Below the pieces are notes generated by a model, which saw only the letters and a list, made by a program, of their open reading frames with translations, was not told the origin of the DNA and did not search any database. From NCBI GenBank assembly GCA_011392765.1, contig WYCW01000001.1, forward strand, positions 1,172,888 to 1,236,887: 64,000 nucleotides of DNA, read 5' to 3'. Below, piece by piece: positions 34,954-43,399 of this stretch. Origin of the DNA: Candidatus Thiosymbion ectosymbiont of Catanema sp. Cochon2018. GTDB taxonomy: Bacteria > Pseudomonadota > Gammaproteobacteria > Chromatiales > Chromatiaceae. Each line of letters begins with the position of its first letter. Positions within the stretch are counted from its first letter, which is position 1. The position numbers and the translations under genes are program-made.

Positions 34954-36041
34954 ATCCCTCCATTCACGACAAGCTCGAACAGCTCGCGGACCGCTTCGGG
35001 GAGATTACCGCCCTGTTGGCCGATCCCCAAATCCAGGAGGACCCACGACAGTTGCGCGAGTTGGGCCGGGAATACGCCCAGTTGGAGCCTGTGGTGACCT
35101 GTTACCGACACTACCGGCAGGTCGAGGACGAAATCGCCAATGCCGAGACGATGCTCGCGGACCCCGAGCTGGCGGACCTGGCCCGCGAGGAGATCGCCGC
35201 CGGTGCCGCGCGGCAGGCGACCCTGGAACCGGAGCTGAAGCGACTGCTGATCCCCCCGGACCCCCACGACCTACGCAACGTCTTCCTGGAGATCCGCGCC
35301 GGTACCGGCGGCGCGGAAGCGGCCCTGTTCGCCGCCGACCTGGCCCGCATGTATCTGCGCTTCGCCGAGCTCAGGGGCTGGTCGGTCGAACAGATGAGCG
35401 AGAGTGCCGGCGAGCTCGGCGGCTGCAAAGAGACCGTGCTGCGCATCAGCGGCGGCGGCATTTTTTCGCACCTCAAATTCGAGGCCGGTACCCACCGCGT
35501 CCAACGGGTACCCGAGACCGAGTCCCAGGGTCGCATCCATACCTCGGCCTGCACCGTCGCGGTGCTGCCCGAGGCCGAGGCCATCGACGAGGTGGCCATC
35601 GACGCCAAGGACCTGCGCATCGACACCTACCGCGCCTCCGGCGCCGGCGGCCAGCATGTGAACAAGACCGACTCGGCGGTACGCATCACCCACCTGTCGT
35701 CCGGGATCGTGGTGGAGTGTCAGGATGAACGCTCCCAGCACAAGAACAAGGCCCGTGCCCTATCCCTGCTCCAGTCCAAACTCCTGTCCCGGGCCCAGGA
35801 CGCCCAGCTCCACGAGCAGGCCCGATCCCGCCGGCTCCAGGTCGGCAGCGGCGACCGCTCCGAACGCATCCGTACCTACAATTTTCCCCAGAACCGGGTG
35901 ACCGACCATCGCATCAACCTGACCTTATATAAACTCGATGAAATCATGACCGGACAGATGAGTCAGGTCATCGACCCCTTGCTCCAGGAATACCAGGCGC
36001 AGCAGCTGGTGGCCCTGATGGACTCTCAAGAGACTGTCTAA
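34950..36041 (+). CDS. prfA: peptide chain release factor 1
   Basis: Terminates translation at UAA/UAG. 363 aa from the ATG overlapping hemA. The recognition motif PxT is present as VPETES, the GGQ loop as [19 protein letters not shown], and the C-terminal [20 protein letters not shown] is typical. The stop TAA falls in an AGAGACTGTCTAATAACTAA sequence that also occurs as a dispersed repeat near 18470 and 44782. prmC, its modifying enzyme, lies 630 bp downstream, beyond repeats. Confidence 0.97.
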   Translation: MNPSIHDKLEQLADRFGEITALLADPQIQEDPRQLRELGREYAQLEPVVTCYRHYRQVEDEIANAETMLADPELADLAREEIAAGAARQATLEPELKRLLIPPDPHDLRNVFLEIRAGTGGAEAALFAADLARMYLRFAELRGWSVEQMSESAGELGGCKETVLRISGGGIFSHLKFEAGTHRVQRVPETESQGRIHTSACTVAVLPEAEAIDEVAIDAKDLRIDTYRASGAGGQHVNKTDSAVRITHLSSGIVVECQDERSQHKNKARALSLLQSKLLSRAQDAQLHEQARSRRLQVGSGDRSERIRTYNFPQNRVTDHRINLTLYKLDEIMTGQMSQVIDPLLQEYQAQQLVALMDSQETV

Positions 36042-36052
36042 TAACTAACCTT

Positions 36053-36500
36053 GCTCGTTCCCCGGCATGGAGCCGTAAGTTGGGCAAAGCCGGATCAGGG
36101 ACGATCCGGTGTGCCCAACATCTACCAGCCGTGTCGATTGGGCAGAGCCGGGAGCGCCGGCATCCTGCCGGCTGTAAGGTGGGCAAAGCCACCAGGCACG
36201 GCGGCAGCCGCCGTGGACGACATGGACCAAGTGGACTACGTGGACCAGGGGTTGCTGTGTGCCCCCCGGTCCATGCAGTCCATACCGTCCATGTTGTCCA
36301 TTGGGCTACCCTCATGTCGTCCGTGTGGTCCACAGCAGCGGTGTGCCCAACACCCATTCCGTGGGGCTTGTCGCCGTCCAAAGATGCGGTTCGCCATTGG
36401 CCGGGCGCCCATCGATGCGGTTCGCGGTCGGGATTGGTGTAATCCTGCTACGGTATACCGCGCTCACCGCATCCTACACGCCCGGCAAGACCGTAGTGTA
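36053..36500. repeat. nested palindrome separating prfA and prmC
   Basis: An inverted relative of 17758-18231: GTGGACGACATGGACCAAGT, then the inverse CCATGTTGTCCATTGGGCTA, TGTGGTCCACAGCAGCGGTG, CCGTCCAAAGATGCGGTTCG and CTCACCGCATCCTAC. No gene seen. Confidence 0.78.
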
Positions 36501-36577
36501 ACGAGGGGGTGGTGAAGGCAGCGAGAAACAAGATGACTCCGCGGCCAAGGCAAAGCAGTCTGGAATCCATAAAGAGC

Positions 36578-36650
36578 CTAAACGCAAATGGACGCAAATT
36601 GAATTGGCCCGATTTGCGTTTATTTGCGTTCATTTGCGGCTAAAAAGAAG
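36578..36650. repeat. CGCAAAT word palindrome before prmC
   Basis: TAAACGCAAATGGACGCAAA, then TTGAATTGGCCCGATTTGCG, then TTTATTTGCGTTCATTTGCG. Its reading as MARFAFICVHLRLK creates a false N-terminal extension of prmC. Confidence 0.85.
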
Positions 36651-36669
36651 CGTCCCTCCCATAACCGAA

Positions 36670-37563
36670 ATGATGAATGCCGGCCCCCCCGACGCTACGA
36701 AGCCAATGCCGAGTATCGGAGCGGTACTCCGGGAAGCTACCGCAGCACTGGCGGCGTTGCCCCAGGCCTCCCCACATTTGGAGGCGGCATTGCTGCTGTG
36801 CGAGGCGACCGGATACACGCGCACACAGCTCCTGGCCTGGCCGGAGACCGAGCTCGGCGAGGCGGACCTGGCACGCTTCGAGGTCCTGATTCAACGCCGC
36901 CTCGCCGGCGAACCCATCGCCTACATCCGCGGACGGCAGGCATTCTGGACCCTGGAGCTACAGGTCACCCCGGATACCCTGATCCCGCGCCCGGAGACGG
37001 AGCTCTTGGTAGAGCTGGCGCTGGAAAGGCTCCATGCCGAGGCACCCCTGTTGGTCCTGGATGCCGGCAGCGGGAGCGGCGCCATCGCCGCCGCGTTGGC
37101 CTCCGAGCGACCCACCTGGACCCTGATCGCCACCGACCGCAGCCTGGGAGCCGCTCGCACAGCCGGCAGCAACCTCCGCACCTACGCCCTCGGGAATGCG
37201 GGTATCGTCGCCTGCGACTGGCTGACACCCATCGCCGAACGGTCCCTGCACGCCATCGTCGGCAATCCCCCTTACATCCCGGATACGGACCCCCACCTCA
37301 AGCGAGGCGATTTACCTTGGGAGCCGCGCAGCGCCCTGGCTGCCGGCCCCGACGGTCTCGACGCTATCCGAACCTTGAGCACCCAGGCGACCTCCCGACT
37401 GCGGCCCGCCGGATTCATTGCTTTAGAGCATGGCTTCGACCAGGGGCCAGCAGTGCGTGCGATCTTCAAACGACACGGTTTTGAAGACATCCGCACCCAT
37501 CCTGATCTCGAGGGTCGGGAACGGGCCACCACGGGTCGGCTTCCAGTTACCAGTCGCCGATAG
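36670..37563 (+). CDS. prmC: release-factor glutamine methyltransferase
   Basis: Methylates the GGQ glutamine of RF1/RF2 using SAM. 297 aa from the ATG at 36670 (or 36673). The frame is open back to 36604, but that part is CGCAAAT repeat. Motif I VLDAGSGSGAIAAALASE, the catalytic GNPPYIPD, and the N-terminal helical RF-binding domain ending in GEPIAYIRGRQAFW, then TLELQVTPDTLIPRPETEL, are complete. Ancestral hemA-prfA-prmC order. Confidence 0.95.
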   Translation: MMNAGPPDATKPMPSIGAVLREATAALAALPQASPHLEAALLLCEATGYTRTQLLAWPETELGEADLARFEVLIQRRLAGEPIAYIRGRQAFWTLELQVTPDTLIPRPETELLVELALERLHAEAPLLVLDAGSGSGAIAAALASERPTWTLIATDRSLGAARTAGSNLRTYALGNAGIVACDWLTPIAERSLHAIVGNPPYIPDTDPHLKRGDLPWEPRSALAAGPDGLDAIRTLSTQATSRLRPAGFIALEHGFDQGPAVRAIFKRHGFEDIRTHPDLEGRERATTGRLPVTSRR

Positions 37564-37619
37564 GGTGGACTATGCCCACCGCCAATCTACCCGGAATCAA
37601 TGAAGCTGCGGTTGTTAGC

Positions 37620-37800
37620 GGCAGGACAGTTTGAACCGCAAAGGCGCAAAGGTCACAAAACGCAGAATGGCAAGGAGAAACAGGACAAACGCACAGCGGC
37701 CCCTTACTCACCGGAAGCCGGTGACCGGTAGCTGGAAACCGAAAGCCCGCACCTTGCCACCCAAGGCTACTCCCGATAGATCGCTACCAAAGGTTCAAGG
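37620..37800. repeat. single repeat arms (CGCAAAGG words; ACCGGTAGC words)
   Basis: GAACCGCAAAGGCGCAAAGG and ACTCACCGGAAGCCGGTGAC, then CGGTAGCTGG are single arms of families that are palindromic elsewhere. No gene between prmC and dapC. Confidence 0.5.
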
Positions 37801-37804
37801 TCCC

Positions 37805-39001
37805 CTAAAGAGAATCGAGGTAGCGTCGTAAGCGGTGTGCCGCCTCTACGCATTCATCCAGGGGGGGCACCAGAGCGAGACGCAGGCGCCGGGCGCCCGG
37901 ATCCACTCCGTTCACTTCGCGCGAGAGGTAGCGGCCCGGCAGCACAATGAGGTTTTCCCCGGCAAACAGCCCGCGGGCGAACTCGGTATCCTCGATCGGT
38001 ACCGACGGCCACAGATAGAAGGCCCCGTCCGGTCGCGAGACGGGCAGCAGGCCATCCAGTATTGCCAGCACCGCGGCGAATTTCTCCCGGTAATGGCGGC
38101 GGTTGGCGACCACGTGGTCCTCGTCGCTCCAGGCGGCGATGGCAGCATATTGGTGGTGCAGGGGCATGGCGCAGCCATGATAGGTGCGATAGCGGAAGTA
38201 GCGTTCGATAATCCGGGCATCCCCGGCGACGAAGCCCGAGCGCAGGCCCGGCACGCTGGATCGCTTGGAGAGGCTGTGGAACACGACACAGCGTCGGTAA
38301 TCCCGGTGCCCCATGGCCACGGCTGCCTGGAGCAACCCCGCCGGCGGTGCCGTCTCGTCGAAGTAGAGCTCCGAGTAGCACTCGTCGGCGGCGATGACGA
38401 AGTCGTATGCTTCGGCCATGGCGATCAGCCGCTGCAAAGTGGCCTGCCGGATAACCGCCCCGGTGGGATTATTCGGTGAGCAGATATAAAGGAGCTGACA
38501 GCGCCGCCAGGTATCCGCGGCCACGGAATCGAAGTCCGGTATAAAGCGATTATCCTCGCTACAGGGCAGGTAGTGCGGTTGGGCCCCGGCCAACAGCGCC
38601 GCTCCCTCGTAGATCTGGTAATAGGGATTGGGCATCAACACCAGGGGATCCGGACTTGGGTCCACGACGGCTTGAGCGAAGGAGAACAGGGCCTCGCGAG
38701 TGCCGTTCACCGGCAACACCTGGCGTTCCGGGTCGATGTCCCCCTCCGGCAAGTCGAAACGGCGCGTGAGCCATCGTGCAATCGTCGCCCGCAGCTCCGG
38801 GAGTCCGCGGGTGTTCGGATAGACGGACAAGCCCTGTAAATGGGCGATCGCCGCCTCCGCGATAAACGCCGGGGGGGTGTGTTTGGGCTCGCCGATAGAG
38901 AGTGAGATCCGGTGCGATCCGGGCGGTGGCTCCACACCGGCGATCAAGGTGGCGAGCCGTTCGAACGGATAGGGCCGGAGACGCTCCAAATCCAGATTCA
39001 T
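37805..39001 (-). CDS. dapC: succinyldiaminopimelate transaminase
   Basis: PLP enzyme of lysine/peptidoglycan precursor synthesis. 398 aa from MNLDLERLRPYPFERLATLI, the usual DapC start. The frame extends 13 codons further without similarity. Substrate and PLP motifs: ISLSIGEPKHTPP, CSPNNPTGAVI, ADECYSELYFDE and the Schiff-base lysine in SLSKRSSVPGLRSGFVAGD. This DapC subgroup is typical of Gammaproteobacteria and Betaproteobacteria. It stands alone here, without dapD. Confidence 0.95.
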   Translation of the reverse strand: MNLDLERLRPYPFERLATLIAGVEPPPGSHRISLSIGEPKHTPPAFIAEAAIAHLQGLSVYPNTRGLPELRATIARWLTRRFDLPEGDIDPERQVLPVNGTREALFSFAQAVVDPSPDPLVLMPNPYYQIYEGAALLAGAQPHYLPCSEDNRFIPDFDSVAADTWRRCQLLYICSPNNPTGAVIRQATLQRLIAMAEAYDFVIAADECYSELYFDETAPPAGLLQAAVAMGHRDYRRCVVFHSLSKRSSVPGLRSGFVAGDARIIERYFRYRTYHGCAMPLHHQYAAIAAWSDEDHVVANRRHYREKFAAVLAILDGLLPVSRPDGAFYLWPSVPIEDTEFARGLFAGENLIVLPGRYLSREVNGVDPGARRLRLALVPPLDECVEAAHRLRRYLDSL

Positions 39002-39039
39002 GGTATGCGGATCGGTGCCTTGGGTGGCAGAAGTTTTCA

Positions 39040-39145
39040 TAATACAATGAAAGAATCTGTGAAAATCCGGTAGAGTCCGCGACTGGCGCGGTAGCCACAG
39101 GTTGCGGGGAGTCGCAGCTGCCGGCGACTTTCGCCCGGTGCCTCA
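39040..39145 (+). ncRNA. candidate cobalamin riboswitch (orphan, degenerate)
   Basis: Core words in the right order: GTGAAAATCCGG (39059-39070), GTCCGCGACTG (39075-39085), GCCAC (39094-39098) and GGAGTCGCAG (39107-39116), matching the cobalamin aptamer's GGTGAAAATCC, GTCCCGCnACTG, GCCAC and AGTC box. The distal B12 box is weak. Downstream on this strand only A-C repeats follow, so any regulated gene has been lost or displaced. Confidence 0.4.
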
Positions 39146-39299
39146 ATCCGAATCCTGGTCCCGTTTCCGGTCATCGCTCATCGCACCGGACACGGATTTC
39201 CCGCCTCCGGCGCTCGGACGAGGTATCCTGCCTTCGCCCACGGAAGATTACGCGCACGGCACCGACCACCGTTGCAACCCCCAATACCGCATCAAGGTA

Positions 39300-39518
39300 C
39301 TAACGAGGCTTCGCCTCAGACCAACGAGGCATGATGCCCCAAAAGCCCCTCTCCCGTAAGGCCCCATCTCCTCTGCCCAACCAGCCGTTGGAGAACCTGG
39401 GTAGGTCGAAATCGAAATCGGGATCGGGATCGCAATCGGAATTTCGATCCCGATCCCGATTTGTGCACTGCATAAACTTGACTCATTTGTAAAGCTACGG
39501 GTCCCTCAAGGATCCTAA
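39300..39518 (+). repeat. A-C element, GGGATCG-palindrome core
   Basis: Starts CTAACGAGGCTTCGCC. The core is AATCGGGATCGGGATCGCAA, then TCGGAATTTCGATCCCGATC and CCGATT. Ends GTCCCTCAAGGATCCTAA. Its last CTAA is the first CTAA of the next element. Confidence 0.85.
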
Positions 39519-41313
39519 CGAGGCATCGCCTCAGACCGACGAGTCATGAGTGGGTATAGGAAAGTCCCGGTTGATCAACCACAGGCTGTGCTATGGTTAT
39601 TAGCCGCTGGTAGCGACAGAGTGGCGTAACGCCAGAACGTCAACCGGGACCGATGACCATGATAAAGCAAACCGTGGGCGAGTTGCTGACCGATCAGGTG
39701 ACCTTGGAGATTGAAGGCATTGACCGCTGGTACCTGAATCTGTACCAACCCATGCTTCAGACGGGGGCCGGCGTGGCGACCTTTTTCAAGCAGCATCGCG
39801 GAGCCAAGGTAGCCTCGACGGCACTGATGGGTCCCCTGAGTCGTGCCTTCGTCGCGTCGATCCAGGGATTTGCCGAACGCGAAGGGATCGAAATCGTCCC
39901 CTTTGCCAAGGGCGAACGCAAGGATGAGGTCACCCAACAGCGCCTCCAGGACTTTGGCGCCTGTGAAGGGGTGCTCTACATCGGCAAGGCGCAGGAGAAA
40001 TTCGCCACCTTCCGCGTCACCAAAAAGTTCAGCACACAGACCGGCCAACCCTTTCCCTGGCTGAGTCGTTCCACCGTGATGTGCAACCACTACTACTTTT
40101 ATCTGGTGGACGAGGACTTTGGTCCGCTGTTCATCAAGTTCGCTGCTTACTTTCCGTATACTGCGCGCGTGTGCCTCAATGGCCATGAGTATGCCAACCG
40201 GCAATTAGCCAAAGAAGGCATCGCCTTCGAGGCGCTGGATAATGGCGTGCTGTCCTGCGCCGACCCGGCGCGGTTGCAGCAGATACTCGACGACCTCGAC
40301 GAGGCCAAAATCAAGGCCGTCGTAGACAAGTGGTTGGCGCGTCTGCCTGATCCCTTCACGCCTGCAGACCATGCCGCCGGCTTCAACCCGCAACTGTCCA
40401 TCCTGCAAGCCGAGTTGGCACGAACCCAGGTCTTTGACCGTCCCCGCAGTGGACGGCATCTGTTCGAGGAAATCATTCGTGAGAACCTCGATCTGGGCCG
40501 GCCTTCCAAGGTCAGCTTGATCTTCCAACGGCGGATCACCAAACGTACGCCGGGACGTTTTCACTCCCGCGTCATTACCCAAGGGGTTATTCCCTCGCTG
40601 CATATCGGCTATAAATCCACCAAGATCAAGCAATACTTCAAGCAAGGACGTGCCCTGCGTACTGAGACCACCCTCAACAACACCCGTGACTTCGGCATCG
40701 GGCGGCTCCTGAACAATTTGCCTGCCGTGCGGGCCATCGGCTTTGAAGCCAATCGCCGTCTGCTTGAGGTCGAGACCATCAGCCAGGACTGCACCCTGGC
40801 CGAGGGGGTGTTCGATCAGGTCACCCAACCCCAGGTCGTCGATCACCAACGGGTTGCCGGTTTGCGCTTCGATGATGTGCGGGTGATGGCACTGATGCAG
40901 GTCCTGTGTCTGTTCTGGCTCCAGCCCCAAGGGTTCCGCAATGCCACCATGCGCCAATGGATGGCTCAGACATTGGGGATCAGTCCCGATGCGTATACCC
41001 CTGGCAGCATGACCTATGACTTGCGCCGATTGCGCTTGCACGCCCTGATCGCGCGCATCCCACGCACCCACCGTTACCGCGTCACCGACCGGGGGCGACG
41101 CGTGGCGCTCTTGTTCACCAAGGTCCACGGTCGCATCCTGCGTCCCGGCTTGTCGCAGCTGTTCGACGCTTGCCCAAACGCCCCCAAGCGTCCGCTGGCC
41201 TCCGCCATGACTAAACTGGATCACGCGTTGGATACCCTGCTTCAGGAGGCGAAATTGACCGCTGCTGAAATTTGACTCAGCTGTAAAGATCCGGGTCCCT
41301 CAAGGAATCCTAG
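39515..41313 (+). mobile_element. A-C element carrying a 540-aa protein (candidate autonomous member)
   Basis: 1799 bp. The left module CTAACGAGGCATCGCC continues CAGACCGACGAGTCATGA. The right module GACTCAGCTGTAAAGATCCG, then GGTCCCTCAAGGAATCCTAG. Both ends carry small hairpins (GAGGC-ATC-GCCTC; GGGTCC/GGATCC type). An 11-bp inverted repeat (GTCCCGGTTGA at 39564, TCAACCGGGAC at 39640) precedes the gene. It sits exactly where other copies carry a word palindrome. Confidence 0.65.
39653..41275 (+). CDS. 540-aa protein of an uncharacterised multi-copy family, probable mobility protein
   Basis: Begins MTMIKQTVGELLTDQVTLEI. Conserved-looking stretches: FPWLSRSTVMCNHYYFYLVD, FIKFAAYFPYTARVCLNGHE, RTPGRFHSRVITQGVIPSLH, LRTETTLNNTRDFGIGR, and a C-terminal winged-helix-like YDLRRLRLHALIARIPRTHR, then YRVTDRGRRVALLF. 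No HUH, DDE or tyrosine-recombinase signature is evident to me. I recall close relatives as high-copy hypothetical proteins in diverse bacteria. The TGA stop is the TGA of the A-C right module (ATTTGACTCA). A role in moving A-C elements is inference. Confidence 0.75.
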   Translation: MTMIKQTVGELLTDQVTLEIEGIDRWYLNLYQPMLQTGAGVATFFKQHRGAKVASTALMGPLSRAFVASIQGFAEREGIEIVPFAKGERKDEVTQQRLQDFGACEGVLYIGKAQEKFATFRVTKKFSTQTGQPFPWLSRSTVMCNHYYFYLVDEDFGPLFIKFAAYFPYTARVCLNGHEYANRQLAKEGIAFEALDNGVLSCADPARLQQILDDLDEAKIKAVVDKWLARLPDPFTPADHAAGFNPQLSILQAELARTQVFDRPRSGRHLFEEIIRENLDLGRPSKVSLIFQRRITKRTPGRFHSRVITQGVIPSLHIGYKSTKIKQYFKQGRALRTETTLNNTRDFGIGRLLNNLPAVRAIGFEANRRLLEVETISQDCTLAEGVFDQVTQPQVVDHQRVAGLRFDDVRVMALMQVLCLFWLQPQGFRNATMRQWMAQTLGISPDAYTPGSMTYDLRRLRLHALIARIPRTHRYRVTDRGRRVALLFTKVHGRILRPGLSQLFDACPNAPKRPLASAMTKLDHALDTLLQEAKLTAAEI

Positions 41314-41639
41314 CGAGGCTTCGTCTCAGACCGACCGACAAGGCGTGAATTCTTTTTAACCACAGAGGACACAGAGCACACAGAGATGGAAATGCGATTA
41401 GCTCAAGTAGAATGCGGTTGATTGATCAATTTCAATGTCCGCCGTCCGGTCGAGGGTGTTAAACGCGGTCGCGTCTGATTCTCTGTGTACTCGGTGTTCT
41501 CTGTGGTGAATGAAGAGAGGTCGCAACGACTCGTACCCTGCGCGTGAGGCTTCGCCTTCAGACTGGTAAGGCATGAATTTTTTGTGCCGTGCAAAAACTT
41601 GACTCATTGGTAAAGTTGCGGGTCCCTCAAGGATCCTAG
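41310..41639 (+). repeat. A-C element, CACAGAG-palindrome core
   Basis: Shares its first CTAG with the preceding element. The core is AACCACAGAGGACACAGAGC ... CTCTGTGTACTCGG, then TGTTCTCTGTGGT. A second A-like module (GAGGCTTCGCCTTCAGAC) and the C module follow, ending GGATCCTAG at 41639. Confidence 0.85.
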
Positions 41640-41805
41640 TCGAAGTAGCGTACCATGCTCCGACCCGGCTGTTGGTGCTTCTTACTAACCACCACCAGCG
41701 CCGCCGCCCGCTCGCGTGGCAGTTCATTGTGCAGTAGGCGTTGCTGACCGGACCGCGGGAGAAGTCGTTGGCCCATCCGACCAGCACGCGGTTCAGGGTG
41801 ATTAC
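41637..41805 (-). pseudogene. group II intron reverse transcriptase, C-terminal remnant
   Basis: One frame reads LNRVLVGWANDFSRGPVSNA, then YCTMN. Another resumes with LVVVSKKHQQPGRSMVRYFD. Together they resemble the maturase end (LVGWANYFxxGPVSxAY ... RKHKxxG ... RYPD). At least one frameshift, and no upstream domains. It lies between an A-C element and rsmD, and the element's CTAG supplies its final stop. Confidence 0.6.
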
Positions 41806-41817
41806 CCGGTCCTCGGA

Positions 41818-42384
41818 TTATCCTTCGCGTCCTTTGCACCTTTGCGGTTCAATGGCTGCGAGTGCGAAGCGCACCCGGCCGGCCCGTTTATCGCGCACCA
41901 AGGTCCAATCCGCAGGTAGTCCGGGTAGTGCCCGATCCGCCGGCGTCTCCAGGTAGACCAACGCTCCGGGCGCGAGCCAACCTCTTTCGCTCAGCAGGGT
42001 GCAGCTCGGTGCCAACAGGTCCGTGTGGAAGGGTGGGTCCAGGAAGACGATATCGAAGGGTGCCCCGCTCCCGGCAAGCCAGCGCAGGGCATCCGTGCTG
42101 CGAACCCGAACCTGCGCGGCACCCAGGATACGGGCGTTGGCCGCCAGCACTCGGACCACGGGCTCGGAGTGTTCGATCATGAGCACCTCGGCCGCCCCGC
42201 GGGAGGCCGCTTCGAAACCCAGGGCACCGCTGCCGGCAAAGAGATCCAGGCAACGGGCGCCGATGATAACGGGCTGCAGCCAGTTGAACAGGGTCTCACG
42301 CACCCGGTCCGCCGTGGGACGCAGCCCCGGTTGCGCGGGCACCGGCAACCTGCGCCCCCGATAACGACCGCCGATAATGCGCAA
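41818..42384 (-). CDS. rsmD: 16S rRNA (guanine966-N2)-methyltransferase
   Basis: SAM-dependent modification of G966. 188 aa from a TTG at 42384 behind GGAG (spacing 8), starting (M)RIIGGRYRGRRL as in the family. An open extension to 42459 would overlap the divergent htpX start and is not family-like. SAM motif LDLFAGSGALGFEAASRGA and catalytic VFLDPPF (the DPPF/Y motif) are intact. Divergent from htpX. Confidence 0.93.
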   Translation of the reverse strand: MRIIGGRYRGRRLPVPAQPGLRPTADRVRETLFNWLQPVIIGARCLDLFAGSGALGFEAASRGAAEVLMIEHSEPVVRVLAANARILGAAQVRVRSTDALRWLAGSGAPFDIVFLDPPFHTDLLAPSCTLLSERGWLAPGALVYLETPADRALPGLPADWTLVRDKRAGRVRFALAAIEPQRCKGREG

Positions 42385-42405
42385 AAAGATAGCTCCTTCT
42401 TGCCA

Positions 42406-42411
42406 TATAAT
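42406..42411 (+). promoter_or_regulatory. possible htpX -10 element
   Basis: TATAAT 48 bases upstream of the htpX ATG, in the 74-bp divergent gap with rsmD. No recognisable -35 lies at the right distance. Confidence 0.3.
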
Positions 42412-42458
42412 CACATGGAAGATAACAGATACCCTCCAGCCAATTCGGAGCTTCGGCA

Positions 42459-43346
42459 ATGAAACGTATCCTGCTATTCCTGGCGACCAACTTCGCCGTG
42501 CTGATGGTCATCAGCCTGGTCTTCAAACTGCTCGGTTTCGAGGGTCTGCTCGCGGCAAACAACATGGATCTCAACCTGAGTGCCGTGCTCGTCTATGCCG
42601 CGATCGCCGGATTCGCCGGCTCCCTGATCTCGCTGTTCATGTCCAAGGGCATGGCGAAACGCTCCATGGGCGTACAGATCATCGAACACCCCGGCACCCC
42701 CTTCGAGCACTGGTTGGTCCAAACGGTGGCCCGACAGGCCCAGTCCTCCGGCATCGGGATGCCGGAAGTGGGTATTTTCGACTCACCCGACCCCAATGCC
42801 TTCGCCACCGGCTGGAACCGCAATGCCGCCCTGGTAGCGGTCAGCACCGGTCTCCTCCAACACATGACGCAGGACGAGGTGGAGGCCGTGGTTGGCCATG
42901 AAATAAGCCACGTGGCCAACGGTGATATGGTGACCCTGACCCTGATCCAGGGGGTCGTAAACACCTTTGTGATCTTCCTGGCGACGATTATCGGACACCT
43001 GGTCGACCGCGTGGTCTTCAAGACCGAGGAAGGCCATGGCCCTGCCTACTATATCGTGTCGATGGTCGCTCAGGTCCTGCTTTCGGTCCTGGCCACCATG
43101 ATCGTGATGTGGTTCTCCCGCTACCGGGAGTTCAAGGCCGACGCCGGGGGCGCACACCTCACCAGCAACCGGAAGATGGCCGATGCCCTGCGCCGCCTGC
43201 AGACCGCAACCGAGCCCAGGGATCTGCCGTCCGGCGAATTCGCTGCCTTCGGTATCAGCGGCGGCATCGGCGATGGCATCAAGCGCCTGTTCATGAGCCA
43301 TCCTCCGTTGGAGGAACGTATCGCTGCCCTCGAAGGACGCGGCTGA
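42459..43346 (+). CDS. htpX: membrane-bound zinc metalloprotease HtpX
   Basis: M48 heat-shock protease that degrades damaged membrane proteins. 295 aa. Two N-terminal helices (residues 4-24 and 36-56), zinc motif VVGHEISHVANGD near residue 145, two further helices (about 160-180 and 195-218), and REFKADAGGA carrying the third zinc ligand. Full length. In E. coli it responds to CpxR/sigma-32; no such site was identified here. Confidence 0.96.
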   Translation: MKRILLFLATNFAVLMVISLVFKLLGFEGLLAANNMDLNLSAVLVYAAIAGFAGSLISLFMSKGMAKRSMGVQIIEHPGTPFEHWLVQTVARQAQSSGIGMPEVGIFDSPDPNAFATGWNRNAALVAVSTGLLQHMTQDEVEAVVGHEISHVANGDMVTLTLIQGVVNTFVIFLATIIGHLVDRVVFKTEEGHGPAYYIVSMVAQVLLSVLATMIVMWFSRYREFKADAGGAHLTSNRKMADALRRLQTATEPRDLPSGEFAAFGISGGIGDGIKRLFMSHPPLEERIAALEGRG

Positions 43347-43399
43347 GGCGGACATTCGGACCATTGCCGCATTAGTTACGTTGGCCGGAATGCACGCCG

